Below are positions 8,110-15,663 of a DNA stretch of 64,000 nt, piece after piece. Position 1 is the stretch's first letter; each line of letters opens with the position of its first letter. The notes beneath the pieces are model-generated. The model was not told where the DNA came from. It ran no database searches and was given only the letters and a program-made list of their open reading frames with translations. Source of the stretch: an uncultured Spirochaetales bacterium (GTDB lineage Bacteria; Spirochaetota; Spirochaetia; Sphaerochaetales; Sphaerochaetaceae); assembly GCA_949299185.1 (NCBI GenBank), contig CASFZR010000001.1, forward strand, positions 62,001-126,000, in the 5' to 3' direction. The translations under genes were made by a program, and so were the position numbers.

Positions 8110-8876
8110 AGGTCCATATCGACAACGTCAAGAAGACCTACATGGGAAGGACAGGCGAGGTCGTGGCCCTCAACGGCGTCAATCTCGATATCGCTAATAA
8201 CGAGTTCGTTACGGTCGTCGGTCCTTCAGGATGCGGCAAGTCGACGCTGCTTAACATAATAGCTGGGCTTCTGGAGCCTACATCAGGTACTGTCACCTGC
8301 AATGGCAAGGTCGTGACAGGAACAGGCCCCGACAGGGGAGTGGTATTCCAGCAGTACGCGCTCTTCCCCTGGCTCACGGTGAAGAAGAACGTCATGTTCG
8401 GCCTCAACATGAAGGGGATAAAGGGGGAGGAAGCCGAGGAGATAGCGATGAAGTACATCAAGATGGTTGATCTTGAGAAGTTCGTCAATCACTATCCCAA
8501 GGAGCTTTCCGGAGGAATGAAGCAGAGGGTGGCTATAGCAAGGGCATATGCCGCCAACCCCGAGGTGCTGCTGATGGATGAGCCGTTCGGTGCCCTGGAT
8601 GCTCAGACCAGAACGCAGCTCCAGCAGGAGCTTCTCGATACCTGGGAGAAGGAGATGAAGACCTGCTTCTTCATCACCCATGACGTCGATGAGGCGCTTA
8701 TCCTCGGGCAGCGCGTCGTGATAATGAGCGCGAGGCCCGGGCGCATAAAGGATATCATCGACGTGGATATCCCATACCCGCGTGATCAGGAGACGAAGAT
8801 GAGCCCTCGTTTCCTGGAGCTGAAGAACCTTATCTGGTCACAGGTCTATCAGGAGTACCTGGAGGTCAGGAAGTAA
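8085..8876 (+). CDS. ABC transporter ATP-binding protein, NitT/TauT (SsuB-like) family
   Basis: This 263-residue ATPase energises the transporter. All nucleotide-binding motifs are intact: Walker A GPSGCGKST (about 45), Q-loop FQQYALFPW (about 87), signature LSGGMKQR (about 142), Walker B VLLMDEP (about 163) and the switch His in THDVDEAL (about 197). The start lies inside the permease gene, and the binding-protein gene begins 16 nt after its stop, giving a permease-ATPase-receptor order. Confidence 0.94.
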   Translation: MAGEERDIKVHIDNVKKTYMGRTGEVVALNGVNLDIANNEFVTVVGPSGCGKSTLLNIIAGLLEPTSGTVTCNGKVVTGTGPDRGVVFQQYALFPWLTVKKNVMFGLNMKGIKGEEAEEIAMKYIKMVDLEKFVNHYPKELSGGMKQRVAIARAYAANPEVLLMDEPFGALDAQTRTQLQQELLDTWEKEMKTCFFITHDVDEALILGQRVVIMSARPGRIKDIIDVDIPYPRDQETKMSPRFLELKNLIWSQVYQEYLEVRK

Positions 8877-8892
8877 TAAGAAGGAGTTTTGA

Positions 8893-9882
8893 ATGAAGAA
8901 GGCAATCGCAATCATGCTTATCGCGCTCGTGGTGCTTTCCGGTGTCTTCGCCGGTGGTTCAAAGGAGAGCAGCGATGGACTTAAGACCGTTCGTGTCGCA
9001 TATATGGCCAACTATGCTTCCCTCTGGAGCGTCGTTGCTGGAATGAGATCCGGGGCGTTCGCTGATCAGGGCATCGAGATCCAGCTCGTTGAGTTCGCTG
9101 ATGGACCGACGATCATCGCGGCTATGGAGTCTGGCTCCATTGACGTGGGATATATCGGGCATGGAGCGCACAGGCTCTGCATCAATGGCCAGGCTGATAT
9201 CTTCTGCTTCTCCCATGTCGGAAACGGCGATGCTGTCATCGGCCTCAAGAGCCATGGAGTGACCGAGGATCCGGCTTCTCTCAAGGGCAAGAACATCGGC
9301 TATGCTTCCGGTACATCATCAGAGACGATCCTCAGATGGACGCTTGAGGAGGCTGGGCTCTCATTTGATGACATCACCGCATATGAGATGGATGCCTCGG
9401 CTATCACGTCAGCAATGACCTCCGGCTCCCTTGATGCCTGCGCGACATGGTCCCCGTCATCCTTCACGATCCTTGAGAACACCGGTGATGATGCCTTCAT
9501 CCTCTCTGATAACCTCACGTTCTCAGACAGGACCGCATCAATCGCATCCTGGATCGTAATGCCGTCATTCGCTGAGGAGAACCATGATCTCCTGGTCTCC
9601 TTCGTGAAGGGACTCTATGCAGGAATGGATTACAGGGCAGAGCATGAGGATGAGGTGATCGGATGGGTCGCTGAGGTCCTTGGCACCGATTTCGATACCG
9701 TCTATGCACAGCGCGGTGATGCTGAATGGCTGACGAGCGCGGAGCTTGCCGCCCAGATAGCGGATGGTACGATCGAGAGCCTCTATGAGGTTCAGAAGGT
9801 CGGATTCGGCGAGAATGCCGATCAGAGCGCGACGATCGATTCGTACGTACTCTTCGATGTGATGACAGAAGCAGCTAGCTGA
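8893..9882 (+). CDS. ABC transporter substrate-binding protein, NMT1/THI5 or TauA-like
   Basis: This 329-residue receptor has a signal peptide (about 1-22) ending VFAGGSKESS, again without the lipobox cysteine, like DctP in this window. The mature part starts with VRVAYMANYASLWSVVAGM and contains the pattern GSIDVGYIGHGAH followed by a second lobe, typical of NMT1/TauA-type binding proteins. The ligand cannot be deduced; candidates are pyrimidine or thiamine precursors, sulfonates or similar small anions. GAAGGAG lies upstream, and a strong terminator (9904-9933) ends the operon. Confidence 0.88.
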   Translation: MKKAIAIMLIALVVLSGVFAGGSKESSDGLKTVRVAYMANYASLWSVVAGMRSGAFADQGIEIQLVEFADGPTIIAAMESGSIDVGYIGHGAHRLCINGQADIFCFSHVGNGDAVIGLKSHGVTEDPASLKGKNIGYASGTSSETILRWTLEEAGLSFDDITAYEMDASAITSAMTSGSLDACATWSPSSFTILENTGDDAFILSDNLTFSDRTASIASWIVMPSFAEENHDLLVSFVKGLYAGMDYRAEHEDEVIGWVAEVLGTDFDTVYAQRGDAEWLTSAELAAQIADGTIESLYEVQKVGFGENADQSATIDSYVLFDVMTEAAS

Positions 9883-9903
9883 AGTTTCATATAACATCTC
9901 CCT

Positions 9904-9933
9904 GGCCGCAGGCGATCATCCCTGCGGCCTTTT
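9904..9933 (+). terminator. Intrinsic terminator of the ABC transporter operon
   Basis: A perfect 9-bp GC-rich stem GGCCGCAGG/CCTGCGGCC with an 8-nt loop is followed by TTTTCC. It lies 21 nt after the binding-protein stop. Confidence 0.85.
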
Positions 9934-9935
9934 CC

Positions 9936-9964
9936 TTGTTTACTGGAATACGCGATGGTAGAAT
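9936..9964 (+). promoter_or_regulatory. Possible promoter of the two-component genes
   Basis: TTGTTT (9936-9941) and TAGAAT (9959-9964, 5 of 6) are 17 bp apart, directly behind the upstream terminator. The -35 is weak (3 of 6). Confidence 0.4.
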
Positions 9965-9981
9965 CCTATAAGGGAGATAGG

Positions 9982-11475
9982 ATGCTGCTTTCACTGATAA
10001 CCCTTCTTGTGCTGATCGAGGGCGTGTTCCTGCTGCTTCGCAGGGACAGGCGTTCTGTTCTCCTCTTCCTTTCATCGCTATCATTATTCACGTTTATCCT
10101 GGGAATACTGCTGTATATCGCGAAGAAGGGAGGCATAACCGAGGCCACATCGGTGCTGCTCTATGGCTTCGATGAGATAAGACGCTGGATGCAGTATCGC
10201 GTGATGACGCTTGGGCAGCTCGGATACATCGTCGCGCTTGGCCGCTATCTCTTTCCCCTGTTCATACTCTTCGCTGCGTTCTCATTTTCCTATTTCCCGC
10301 TTGCGCTGAGGATGAAGAGGCTCTGGTGGACGCTTGCGATCCTGCCTGCGTTTTCCCTCATCATCTACATTCCGCCGATATTCAAGGCCCTGATCGTTCC
10401 CTGGCCCTGGATGCTGAAGGCAGTCGTGTACTTCTCCCGTATCTGGATATATCTCTACATAGCGGCGTCGATCGCGGTGATGATTCATGAATATTTCTCC
10501 ATAACCTCGTCATTCTTCCGCAGAAGGTTCATCACCAAGATGATGATCCTTGCATCGCTTGCCCTGGTATATGCCCTGTACGCACCTCAGGATCCTGCTC
10601 AGATCTATCTCTTCTATAGCAATGACTACATGTGGAACCTCGGGCTTTGGTATCTCACGTCGGGGATATCAGATGGGATGTATGTGGCTGTCATGGCCCT
10701 CAGCTTCATAGCCTCCGTGTCCGGCTGCTATGGTACGCTCCGCTATCTCCGGGTGATTCTCGATGATGAGCATGAGGAGGTAGCCCTTCGGAGGAAGGCG
10801 AATGATGCCTCTGCCGGCGTCAGCATGTTCATACATGGTACGAAGAATGAGCTGCTTGCCTCCCGGATACTGATATCACGTATAGAGAAGAACGGGTATC
10901 AAGGGAAGGAGCTTGATGACCTGAAGCTGATGATGGATAAGCTTCTTACGCGCATGGAGAGGCTGCATGGTGCGATCAGCAGCAGCTCCGTCCATCTTGA
11001 TGCTGTACCGATACGGACGGTGATAGATGAGGCCGTGCGCAAGGCCGGAAGGGCCTGCCCTGATATCCTTATCGAGATTTCCAGTCCTGGCGATGGCATC
11101 AATGTCCTCGCTGATACGGATAATCTCTCTGAAGCCTTGTCCAACATCCTCGTGAATGGCTGGGAGGCGACGCTCTCAGCTTCCAGAACCGATCCAGTAC
11201 GGCTTTCCGTCTCCCTTGAGCGGCTCTGGGTATCCATCACGATAGAGGATGAGGGGACTGGGATTCCCAAGGAGGCGCAGCATCGCATCTGGGAGCCTTT
11301 CTATTCTAGCAAGAACAGCTCATCGAACTGGGGAATGGGAATGTATTTCGCCCGTAGTATAATAAGGATGCATCTAGGGTCGGTCAGATTCGAGACGAGG
11401 ATGGGGAAGGGAACGCGCTTCATCATCCTTCTGCCTCGATACGACAGGAGGGAGGAGAATGGATGTCAGGACTGA
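9982..11475 (+). CDS. Membrane sensor histidine kinase
   Basis: This 497-residue protein has an N-terminal membrane part with about seven hydrophobic helices (residues 1-260). A short linker and a helix with the likely phospho-acceptor His in FIHGTKNELLASR (about 280) follow. The C-terminal HATPase domain includes the N box NILVNGWEA, G1 EDEGTGIP, an F-box region and G2 NWGMGMYFARSII. The acceptor motif H-x-x-K-N resembles citrate-sensor or AgrC-type kinases more than the classical HisKA box. AGGGAG lies 5 nt before ATG 9982. Its end overlaps the response regulator by 13 bp. The neighbouring ABC transporter could be its target, but nothing in the sequence proves this. Confidence 0.88.
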   Translation: MLLSLITLLVLIEGVFLLLRRDRRSVLLFLSSLSLFTFILGILLYIAKKGGITEATSVLLYGFDEIRRWMQYRVMTLGQLGYIVALGRYLFPLFILFAAFSFSYFPLALRMKRLWWTLAILPAFSLIIYIPPIFKALIVPWPWMLKAVVYFSRIWIYLYIAASIAVMIHEYFSITSSFFRRRFITKMMILASLALVYALYAPQDPAQIYLFYSNDYMWNLGLWYLTSGISDGMYVAVMALSFIASVSGCYGTLRYLRVILDDEHEEVALRRKANDASAGVSMFIHGTKNELLASRILISRIEKNGYQGKELDDLKLMMDKLLTRMERLHGAISSSSVHLDAVPIRTVIDEAVRKAGRACPDILIEISSPGDGINVLADTDNLSEALSNILVNGWEATLSASRTDPVRLSVSLERLWVSITIEDEGTGIPKEAQHRIWEPFYSSKNSSSNWGMGMYFARSIIRMHLGSVRFETRMGKGTRFIILLPRYDRREENGCQD

Positions 11476-12122
11476 TGATAGCCGATGATTTCGAGATCAT
11501 ACGCGATGATCTGAGGGCGGGACTGGAGGAGGAAGGCTTCGAGGTCAAGGCCATTGCCGCAAGCGGGAATGAGGCCGTGCTGCGATATGAGAGAGGGATG
11601 ATCGTGCTGATGGATATAGAGATGGAGAGCGCCGATGCCGGTATCAAGGCAACAGAGAGGATCCTGGAAAAGGATCCGGAGGCTAGGATCATATTCCTTA
11701 CAAGCCATGATGATGACCAGATGATCATGACGGCAATGGCCACCGGGGCCAAGGATTTCGTCGTCAAGGGATCAGGGATAGCTGAGATCGCGAGGCACAT
11801 AAGGGATGTCGAGGCGGGGCTTCCCCGGCTCTCTGAGCGCGTGCATGGCGTGCTGATGGGGGAGTACAAGAGACTGCGTCAGAGTGAGCAGAACCTCCTG
11901 TATTTCATACAGCACCTCTCGTCCCTAACGACCGCAGAGCGCGAGCTTATCTCTTGCTTCATGCAGGGGATGAAGGTCAAGGAGATAGCGGCAAAGCGCT
12001 TCGTGGAGCCAGTAACGGTAAAGTCGCAGATAAGGACACTGCTCTCCAAGACCGGCTGCGCCCGAACAAAGGACATCGTGTCGATGATCCATGGACTAGG
12101 GCTGGAGAGGCTGTTCATGTGA
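11463..12122 (+). CDS. Response regulator, NarL/LuxR type
   Basis: This 219-residue regulator has a receiver domain (1-120) with acidic pocket ADD, phospho-acceptor Asp in IVLMDIEME (about 46), Thr/Ser in FLTSHDD (about 80) and Lys in DFVVKGS (about 101). The C-terminal LuxR-type helix-turn-helix (about 150-212) has LTTAERELISCFMQGMKVKE and then VTVKSQIRTLLSKTG. It overlaps the kinase gene, so the two form a pair. Its last 106 bp are copied 441 bp downstream in a degraded form. Confidence 0.92.
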   Translation: MSGLMIADDFEIIRDDLRAGLEEEGFEVKAIAASGNEAVLRYERGMIVLMDIEMESADAGIKATERILEKDPEARIIFLTSHDDDQMIMTAMATGAKDFVVKGSGIAEIARHIRDVEAGLPRLSERVHGVLMGEYKRLRQSEQNLLYFIQHLSSLTTAERELISCFMQGMKVKEIAAKRFVEPVTVKSQIRTLLSKTGCARTKDIVSMIHGLGLERLFM

Positions 12123-12457
12123 GATTGAAAAAAGAAAAGTTGCCAGCTTCATCAATCATGATTGATAATACGCTCATCGTCTTCTCCAAGAAAAATGCCG
12201 AAGGTTTACCTCCGGCCTCAGGTCAGGCGACTGCATTTAAAGTGCCCTGTTCGGCTCTACGTCCATAGTAGGACTGGACGCCTCCCCGACTTAATTCATA
12301 ATATTACTTGAGATTGAAGGAAAAGACAATCGATATCATTGAGGATAAATGACTGAGGAAGACTCACCTGACAGTTGATTGTAATACGACTGACCTGTAG
12401 AGATTTATCAATATGTATAGTCGGAAGAACCATGTACGATAAACTATTAAAGAGACG
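12123..12457. other. Gene-free spacer between regulator and its duplicated tail
   Basis: No credible reading frame is seen. It holds a perfect 16-bp palindrome at 12151-12166, a mispaired GCCG.AGG/CCT.CGGC hairpin near 12197-12216 and a CGTCCA/TGGACG hairpin at 12260-12280. One of these may terminate the two-component transcript, although none has a good T run. It looks like decayed DNA between the two copies of the regulator end. Confidence 0.5.
12151..12166. repeat. 16-bp perfect palindrome
   Basis: ATCAATCATGATTGAT is fully self-complementary and lies 29 bp after the response-regulator stop. It could be a protein-binding site or part of a weak terminator. No second copy was noticed. Confidence 0.5.
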
Positions 12458-12563
12458 GGTAAAGTCGCAGATAAGGACACTCCTCTTAAATACCGGCTGT
12501 GCCAGAACAAAGTACATCGTATCGATAATCCATGGACTAGGGTTGGAGCGGCTGTTCATGTGA
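12458..12563 (+). pseudogene. Degraded partial duplication of the response-regulator 3' end
   Basis: These 106 bp align without gaps to 12017-12122 with about 11 mismatches (about 90% identity) and end at the same stop codon. The copy encodes VKSQIRTLLLNTGCARTKYI and the final GLERLFM, the last helices of the LuxR DNA-binding domain. No receiver domain or promoter accompanies it, so it is not a functional gene. Confidence 0.85.
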
Positions 12564-12581
12564 GTGCATATTATGGTTCCT

Positions 12582-12613
12582 TTTCCAATTGATGATATTG
12601 TTTATATACAATA
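12582..12613 (+). promoter_or_regulatory. Promoter and inverted-repeat operator of the HigB/HigA remnant
   Basis: Arms TATTGT (12596-12601) and ACAATA (12608-12613) flank TTATAT. A -10 TATACA (12605-12610) lies inside the repeat, with -35 TTTCCA (12582-12587) 17 bp upstream. The arrangement suits autorepression by the downstream XRE-family antitoxin. Confidence 0.55.
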
Positions 12614-12637
12614 CCGTAATCATGGAAGAGGAATGAC

Positions 12638-12763
12638 TTGGGATACGTAGTAGATTTCTACAGGAAGGAGAACGGAGAATGTCCTGTGGAGCTTTTCATC
12701 GATTCGCTGGATATGAAGCTTCAGGCAAAAGCCCTTCGTGTTATAAACATGCTCGAGATATAA
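12638..12763 (+). pseudogene. Truncated HigB/RelE-like toxin (N-terminal 41 residues only)
   Basis: From TTG 12638 the frame reads GYVVDFYRKENGECPVELF and then DSLDMKLQAKALRVINMLEI before a stop. This matches the first 40 or so residues of the Gp49/HigB branch of RelE toxins, which cleave mRNA on the ribosome. The usual protein is about 110 residues, and the catalytic C-terminal strands are missing here. GGAAGAGGAA lies just upstream. The antitoxin gene follows after 26 nt, as in intact higBA loci, so the toxin seems to have been inactivated by an internal deletion. Confidence 0.75.
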
Positions 12764-12789
12764 GGCTGATTGGATTAGGAGGAAGAAGA

Positions 12790-13062
12790 ATGGATGATTT
12801 CACAAGATACCTGAACAAGAAGCTTGAAGACCCTGAATTCAAGAAGGAATGGGATGCTCTTGAAACTGAATACCAGATAATGCACGAAATGATGAAGGCA
12901 CGCATCGAGGCTGGTATGACGCAGAAGCAGCTCTCTGAGAGGACAGGGATAAACCAGTCTAATCTCAGCAGGATAGAAAGTGGTATGGGTAATCCCTCTA
13001 TAGCGACACTCGAAAGGATTGCTTCCGCTTTAGGGAAGAAGGTATCGATATCATTTGTCTGA
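12790..13062 (+). CDS. higA: HigA-like antitoxin, XRE-family helix-turn-helix protein
   Basis: This 90-residue protein has a helical N-terminus (MDDFTRYLNKKLEDPEFKKE, the usual HigA-type opening) and a Cro/C1 helix-turn-helix at about 38-85, with GMTQKQLSERTGINQSNLSR. AGGAGG ends 7 nt before ATG 12790; an in-frame extension upstream to 12679 overlaps the toxin remnant and is not used. With the toxin gene broken it is an orphan, and it may persist as an autorepressor or an anti-addiction function (inference). Confidence 0.88.
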   Translation: MDDFTRYLNKKLEDPEFKKEWDALETEYQIMHEMMKARIEAGMTQKQLSERTGINQSNLSRIESGMGNPSIATLERIASALGKKVSISFV

Positions 13063-13088
13063 TGGAAATAGCTTTTCCTGATAGTAAT

Positions 13089-13101
13089 CCTCATCATGAG
13101 G
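13089..13101. promoter_or_regulatory. Inverted repeat upstream of the dihydropyrimidinase promoter
   Basis: CCTCAT and ATGAGG arms meet at a single central C, 8 bp before the -35 box at 13109. It could be an activator or repressor site, or the end of the antitoxin transcript. Confidence 0.35.
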
Positions 13102-13108
13102 AAATCAT

Positions 13109-13137
13109 TTGAACGACCCATGCAAAGGGATTATCCT
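13109..13137 (+). promoter_or_regulatory. Leaderless-type promoter of the dihydropyrimidinase gene
   Basis: -35 TTGAAC (13109-13114), 17-bp spacer, -10 TATCCT (13132-13137), then exactly 6 nt to ATG 13144. No Shine-Dalgarno sequence sits at a usable distance, so the mRNA probably begins at the start codon. Confidence 0.6.
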
Positions 13138-13143
13138 TAATGT

Positions 13144-14511
13144 ATGTCAACCCTTTTGATAAAGAACGGACTGATCGTAGATACGGAATGGACGAGACAT
13201 TCCGATATCCTCGTCGATGGCTCGAAGATCGTAAGGATCGCACCTCATATAGATGAGTCAAGGCTTCCTCAGGGAACTGATATAATCCATGCGGATGGGC
13301 TCTGCGTGCTTCCCGGCATAATCGATGCCCATACGCATTACCATCTGGTATCAAGAGGAACCGTGACCGCGGATTCCTTCGAGGAGGGCTCCAAGCTTGC
13401 CGCGTTCGGCGGCGTCACTACCGTTGTCGACTTTGCCGATGATAACAAGGAGTCCCTGCTGGAGTCATTGTCTGAGCGCCGGCATGAGATGAGGCCAATG
13501 GCGATAGACTATGCCCTGCATCAGGGGGTCTATGGATATCGTGATGATATCCAGACGGAGCTTGAGGAGATCAAGGCCGCCGGCTGCGGAACGATCAAGA
13601 TCTTCACGACCTATCGTGACGTAGGATACCTCGTGGAGAAGCGTGAGGAGCTTAAGGAGATATTCCGGGCTGCCTCATCGCTTGGCATCATGGTCACGAT
13701 ACACTGCGAGGATGACAAGCTCATCGAGGAGATAAACAGCGGCTGGAAGGGCGGCCATCGTCCTATAGACCACGCGTCGCTCCGGCCGGCGGAAGTAGAG
13801 GCTGCCGCGATAAGGTATGTAGGAGAGATCGCCGAGGAGATCGGCATGAGCATATATGTCGTACATCTCTCGTCGAAGGCCGGACTTGAGGCTGTGAGGG
13901 AACTCAGGAGCCGCGGTGTCACGGTGAACGTCGAAACCACGCCGCATTACCTCTTCCTCGATAAATCCAAGCTTGAAGGCGATGATGGCCCCCTCTATGT
14001 GATGACCCCGCCCCTGCGTACCCCAGAGGACAACAAGGCCCTGCAGGAAGCGCTCCTTGATGGCGAGATACAGGTGGTTGCGACGGATCATTGCTCATTC
14101 ACTCGTGAGCAGAAGCTATCATCAGATGATTGCCGTACGATCTATCCAGGAATTCCTGGAACTGAGGAACTACTACCATTGATAAACACATTCGCCCATT
14201 CAAGCGGCAAGCTATCGTTATCTCAGGTAGTCAACCTGCTCTCTACCGGGCCTGCAAAGCTCTTCGGGCTCTACCCGGAGAAGGGCGCGCTCAGAGAGGG
14301 CTCCGATGCTGATATCATCCTCTTCAATCCGGAGTGGCCTTGGGTCCTGTCCGCAGAGTCCCTTCATTCCGCTTCCGGATACACTGCGTATGAAGGGTTC
14401 AATGTCACCGGAAAGGTAGTGATGACCTATCTTCGTGGCCGATTGGTGATGGGAGATGGCATCTATCTCGGCATAAGCGGAGATGGAAGGTTCATAAGGG
14501 CTCAGAGATGA
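13144..14511 (+). CDS. Dihydropyrimidinase / D-hydantoinase family amidohydrolase
   Basis: This 455-residue metal-dependent amidohydrolase opens cyclic amide rings such as dihydropyrimidines or hydantoins. Ligands are all visible: DAHTHYH (about 60), the carboxylated Lys in CGTIKIFTTY (about 155), HCED (about 188), VHLSSKAG (about 240) and the catalytic Asp in ATDHCSF (about 317). Length fits the family (450-480). There is no ribosome site, and the start is judged leaderless. The stop overlaps the next start as ATGA, tying it to the phosphatase-cytidine deaminase fusion and suggesting pyrimidine catabolism or salvage. Allantoinase is a less likely alternative. Confidence 0.85.
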   Translation: MSTLLIKNGLIVDTEWTRHSDILVDGSKIVRIAPHIDESRLPQGTDIIHADGLCVLPGIIDAHTHYHLVSRGTVTADSFEEGSKLAAFGGVTTVVDFADDNKESLLESLSERRHEMRPMAIDYALHQGVYGYRDDIQTELEEIKAAGCGTIKIFTTYRDVGYLVEKREELKEIFRAASSLGIMVTIHCEDDKLIEEINSGWKGGHRPIDHASLRPAEVEAAAIRYVGEIAEEIGMSIYVVHLSSKAGLEAVRELRSRGVTVNVETTPHYLFLDKSKLEGDDGPLYVMTPPLRTPEDNKALQEALLDGEIQVVATDHCSFTREQKLSSDDCRTIYPGIPGTEELLPLINTFAHSSGKLSLSQVVNLLSTGPAKLFGLYPEKGALREGSDADIILFNPEWPWVLSAESLHSASGYTAYEGFNVTGKVVMTYLRGRLVMGDGIYLGISGDGRFIRAQR

Positions 14512-15662
14512 TACGCGCGCTTCTCTTTGACATGGATGGGGTCCTCGCCGACAGCGAGCCCATCTCGATGACGGTCGGAGCCGAGTATTTCCGATCCCTT
14601 GGATTCGATACCGATAGCTCCGCCTTTGAAGGGAATCTCGGAGCAGGGGATCGTGTGTTCTTCTGCGATACTGCCGAGGCGCTCGGGATCCGGGATTTCT
14701 CCTATGATGATGCCGCGGCCTATTTCAGGAAGCGCTATCCCGAGGTGGTGCAGGGAAGGGATATCGCGCTGCCTGGCGCCGTTGATATCGTAAGGAGCGC
14801 GCAGAAGGCTGGCATCATGACCGCGGTGGCATCATCCGCCCTATCCTGGAAGGTAAGGGAGAACATCAGGGCGATAGGCCTCTCGGAGAGCGACTTCGAT
14901 GTCATTGCCACCGGAGATGATGTACGCCGCAGCAAGCCTTGGAAGGATATCTATGAGCTATGCCTGATCCGTCTGGGAGTCGATGGAAGCGATGCTATCG
15001 TATTCGAAGATACCATTGCCGGAATCGAGAGCGGTAGGAGTGCCGGATGCCGCGTTGTCTCATTGATGACGACGATCGATGGGGAGATGGCAGGAATGGC
15101 CGGGGCGGATGCGGTTATATCAGATCTCTCCGCTATTCCTTCCTTCTCATCCCCTGGTGAGCTGGAGCATATCATCTCCGATTTCTCCGGAAAGGGACAT
15201 GGGACGGTTTATGGGGCGAATGAGATCATCCCTATGGAAATGAAGATGCCTCATTCCTTCATCATCGAGCGTGCCAAGCGCGTGGCTAGGGAAGCATGGG
15301 AGAACGCATACGCGCCATATTCTGCCTTCAAGGTGGGGGCTGCGGTCCTATCTGCCGCCACAGGGAGGATATATCCCGGATGCAACGTTGAGAACTCATC
15401 CTATGGGGCTACGATCTGCGCAGAGCGCAATGCGATAACCACCGCTATAGCCGCAGAGGGAACGATAGGCATCGATCTTCTGGTCGTATGTTCCGACGAT
15501 GATCCTCCCGCTCCTCCTTGTGCGGTATGCCTCCAGGTCATAGCCGAGTTCGCGCGGCCTGACACTGAGATCGTACTTTGCTCGATAAAGGGCGTGGAGC
15601 GACATTTCACTCTTTCGGAGCTGTTGCCTAATCCATTCATATTCCCTACGATGAGACATTGA
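14508..15662 (+). CDS. Fusion protein: HAD-family phosphatase plus cytidine deaminase
   Basis: This 384-residue protein joins two complete enzymes. Residues 1-230 form a HAD phosphatase of the beta-phosphoglucomutase/pyrimidine-nucleotidase type (nucleophile in LLFDMDGVLADSEP, Lys in RRSKPWKDIYE, acidic motif VFEDTIAGIESG). Residues about 246-384 are a cytidine deaminase, with AYAPYSAFKVGAA, the zinc Cys and catalytic Glu in TICAERNA, and the zinc pair in PPCAVCLQV. Together they could dephosphorylate a nucleotide and deaminate the nucleoside (inference). No ribosome site precedes the internal Met codons near 15234-15246, so a true fusion is more likely than internal initiation. ATGA overlap couples it to the dihydropyrimidinase. 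Confidence 0.88.
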   Translation: MIRALLFDMDGVLADSEPISMTVGAEYFRSLGFDTDSSAFEGNLGAGDRVFFCDTAEALGIRDFSYDDAAAYFRKRYPEVVQGRDIALPGAVDIVRSAQKAGIMTAVASSALSWKVRENIRAIGLSESDFDVIATGDDVRRSKPWKDIYELCLIRLGVDGSDAIVFEDTIAGIESGRSAGCRVVSLMTTIDGEMAGMAGADAVISDLSAIPSFSSPGELEHIISDFSGKGHGTVYGANEIIPMEMKMPHSFIIERAKRVAREAWENAYAPYSAFKVGAAVLSAATGRIYPGCNVENSSYGATICAERNAITTAIAAEGTIGIDLLVVCSDDDPPAPPCAVCLQVIAEFARPDTEIVLCSIKGVERHFTLSELLPNPFIFPTMRH

Positions 15663-15663
15663 G

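Noticed and set aside
12383..12402. A stretch starting TAATACGACT that recalls the T7 phage promoter
   Set aside because: Only the first ten bases match; the rest differs and no phage genes are near, so it is a chance match in decayed DNA.
12375..12457. A frame opening ahead of the duplicated regulator tail
   Set aside because: The residues before the duplicated part show no similarity to a regulator and there is no ribosome site; only the duplicated 106 bp are meaningful.
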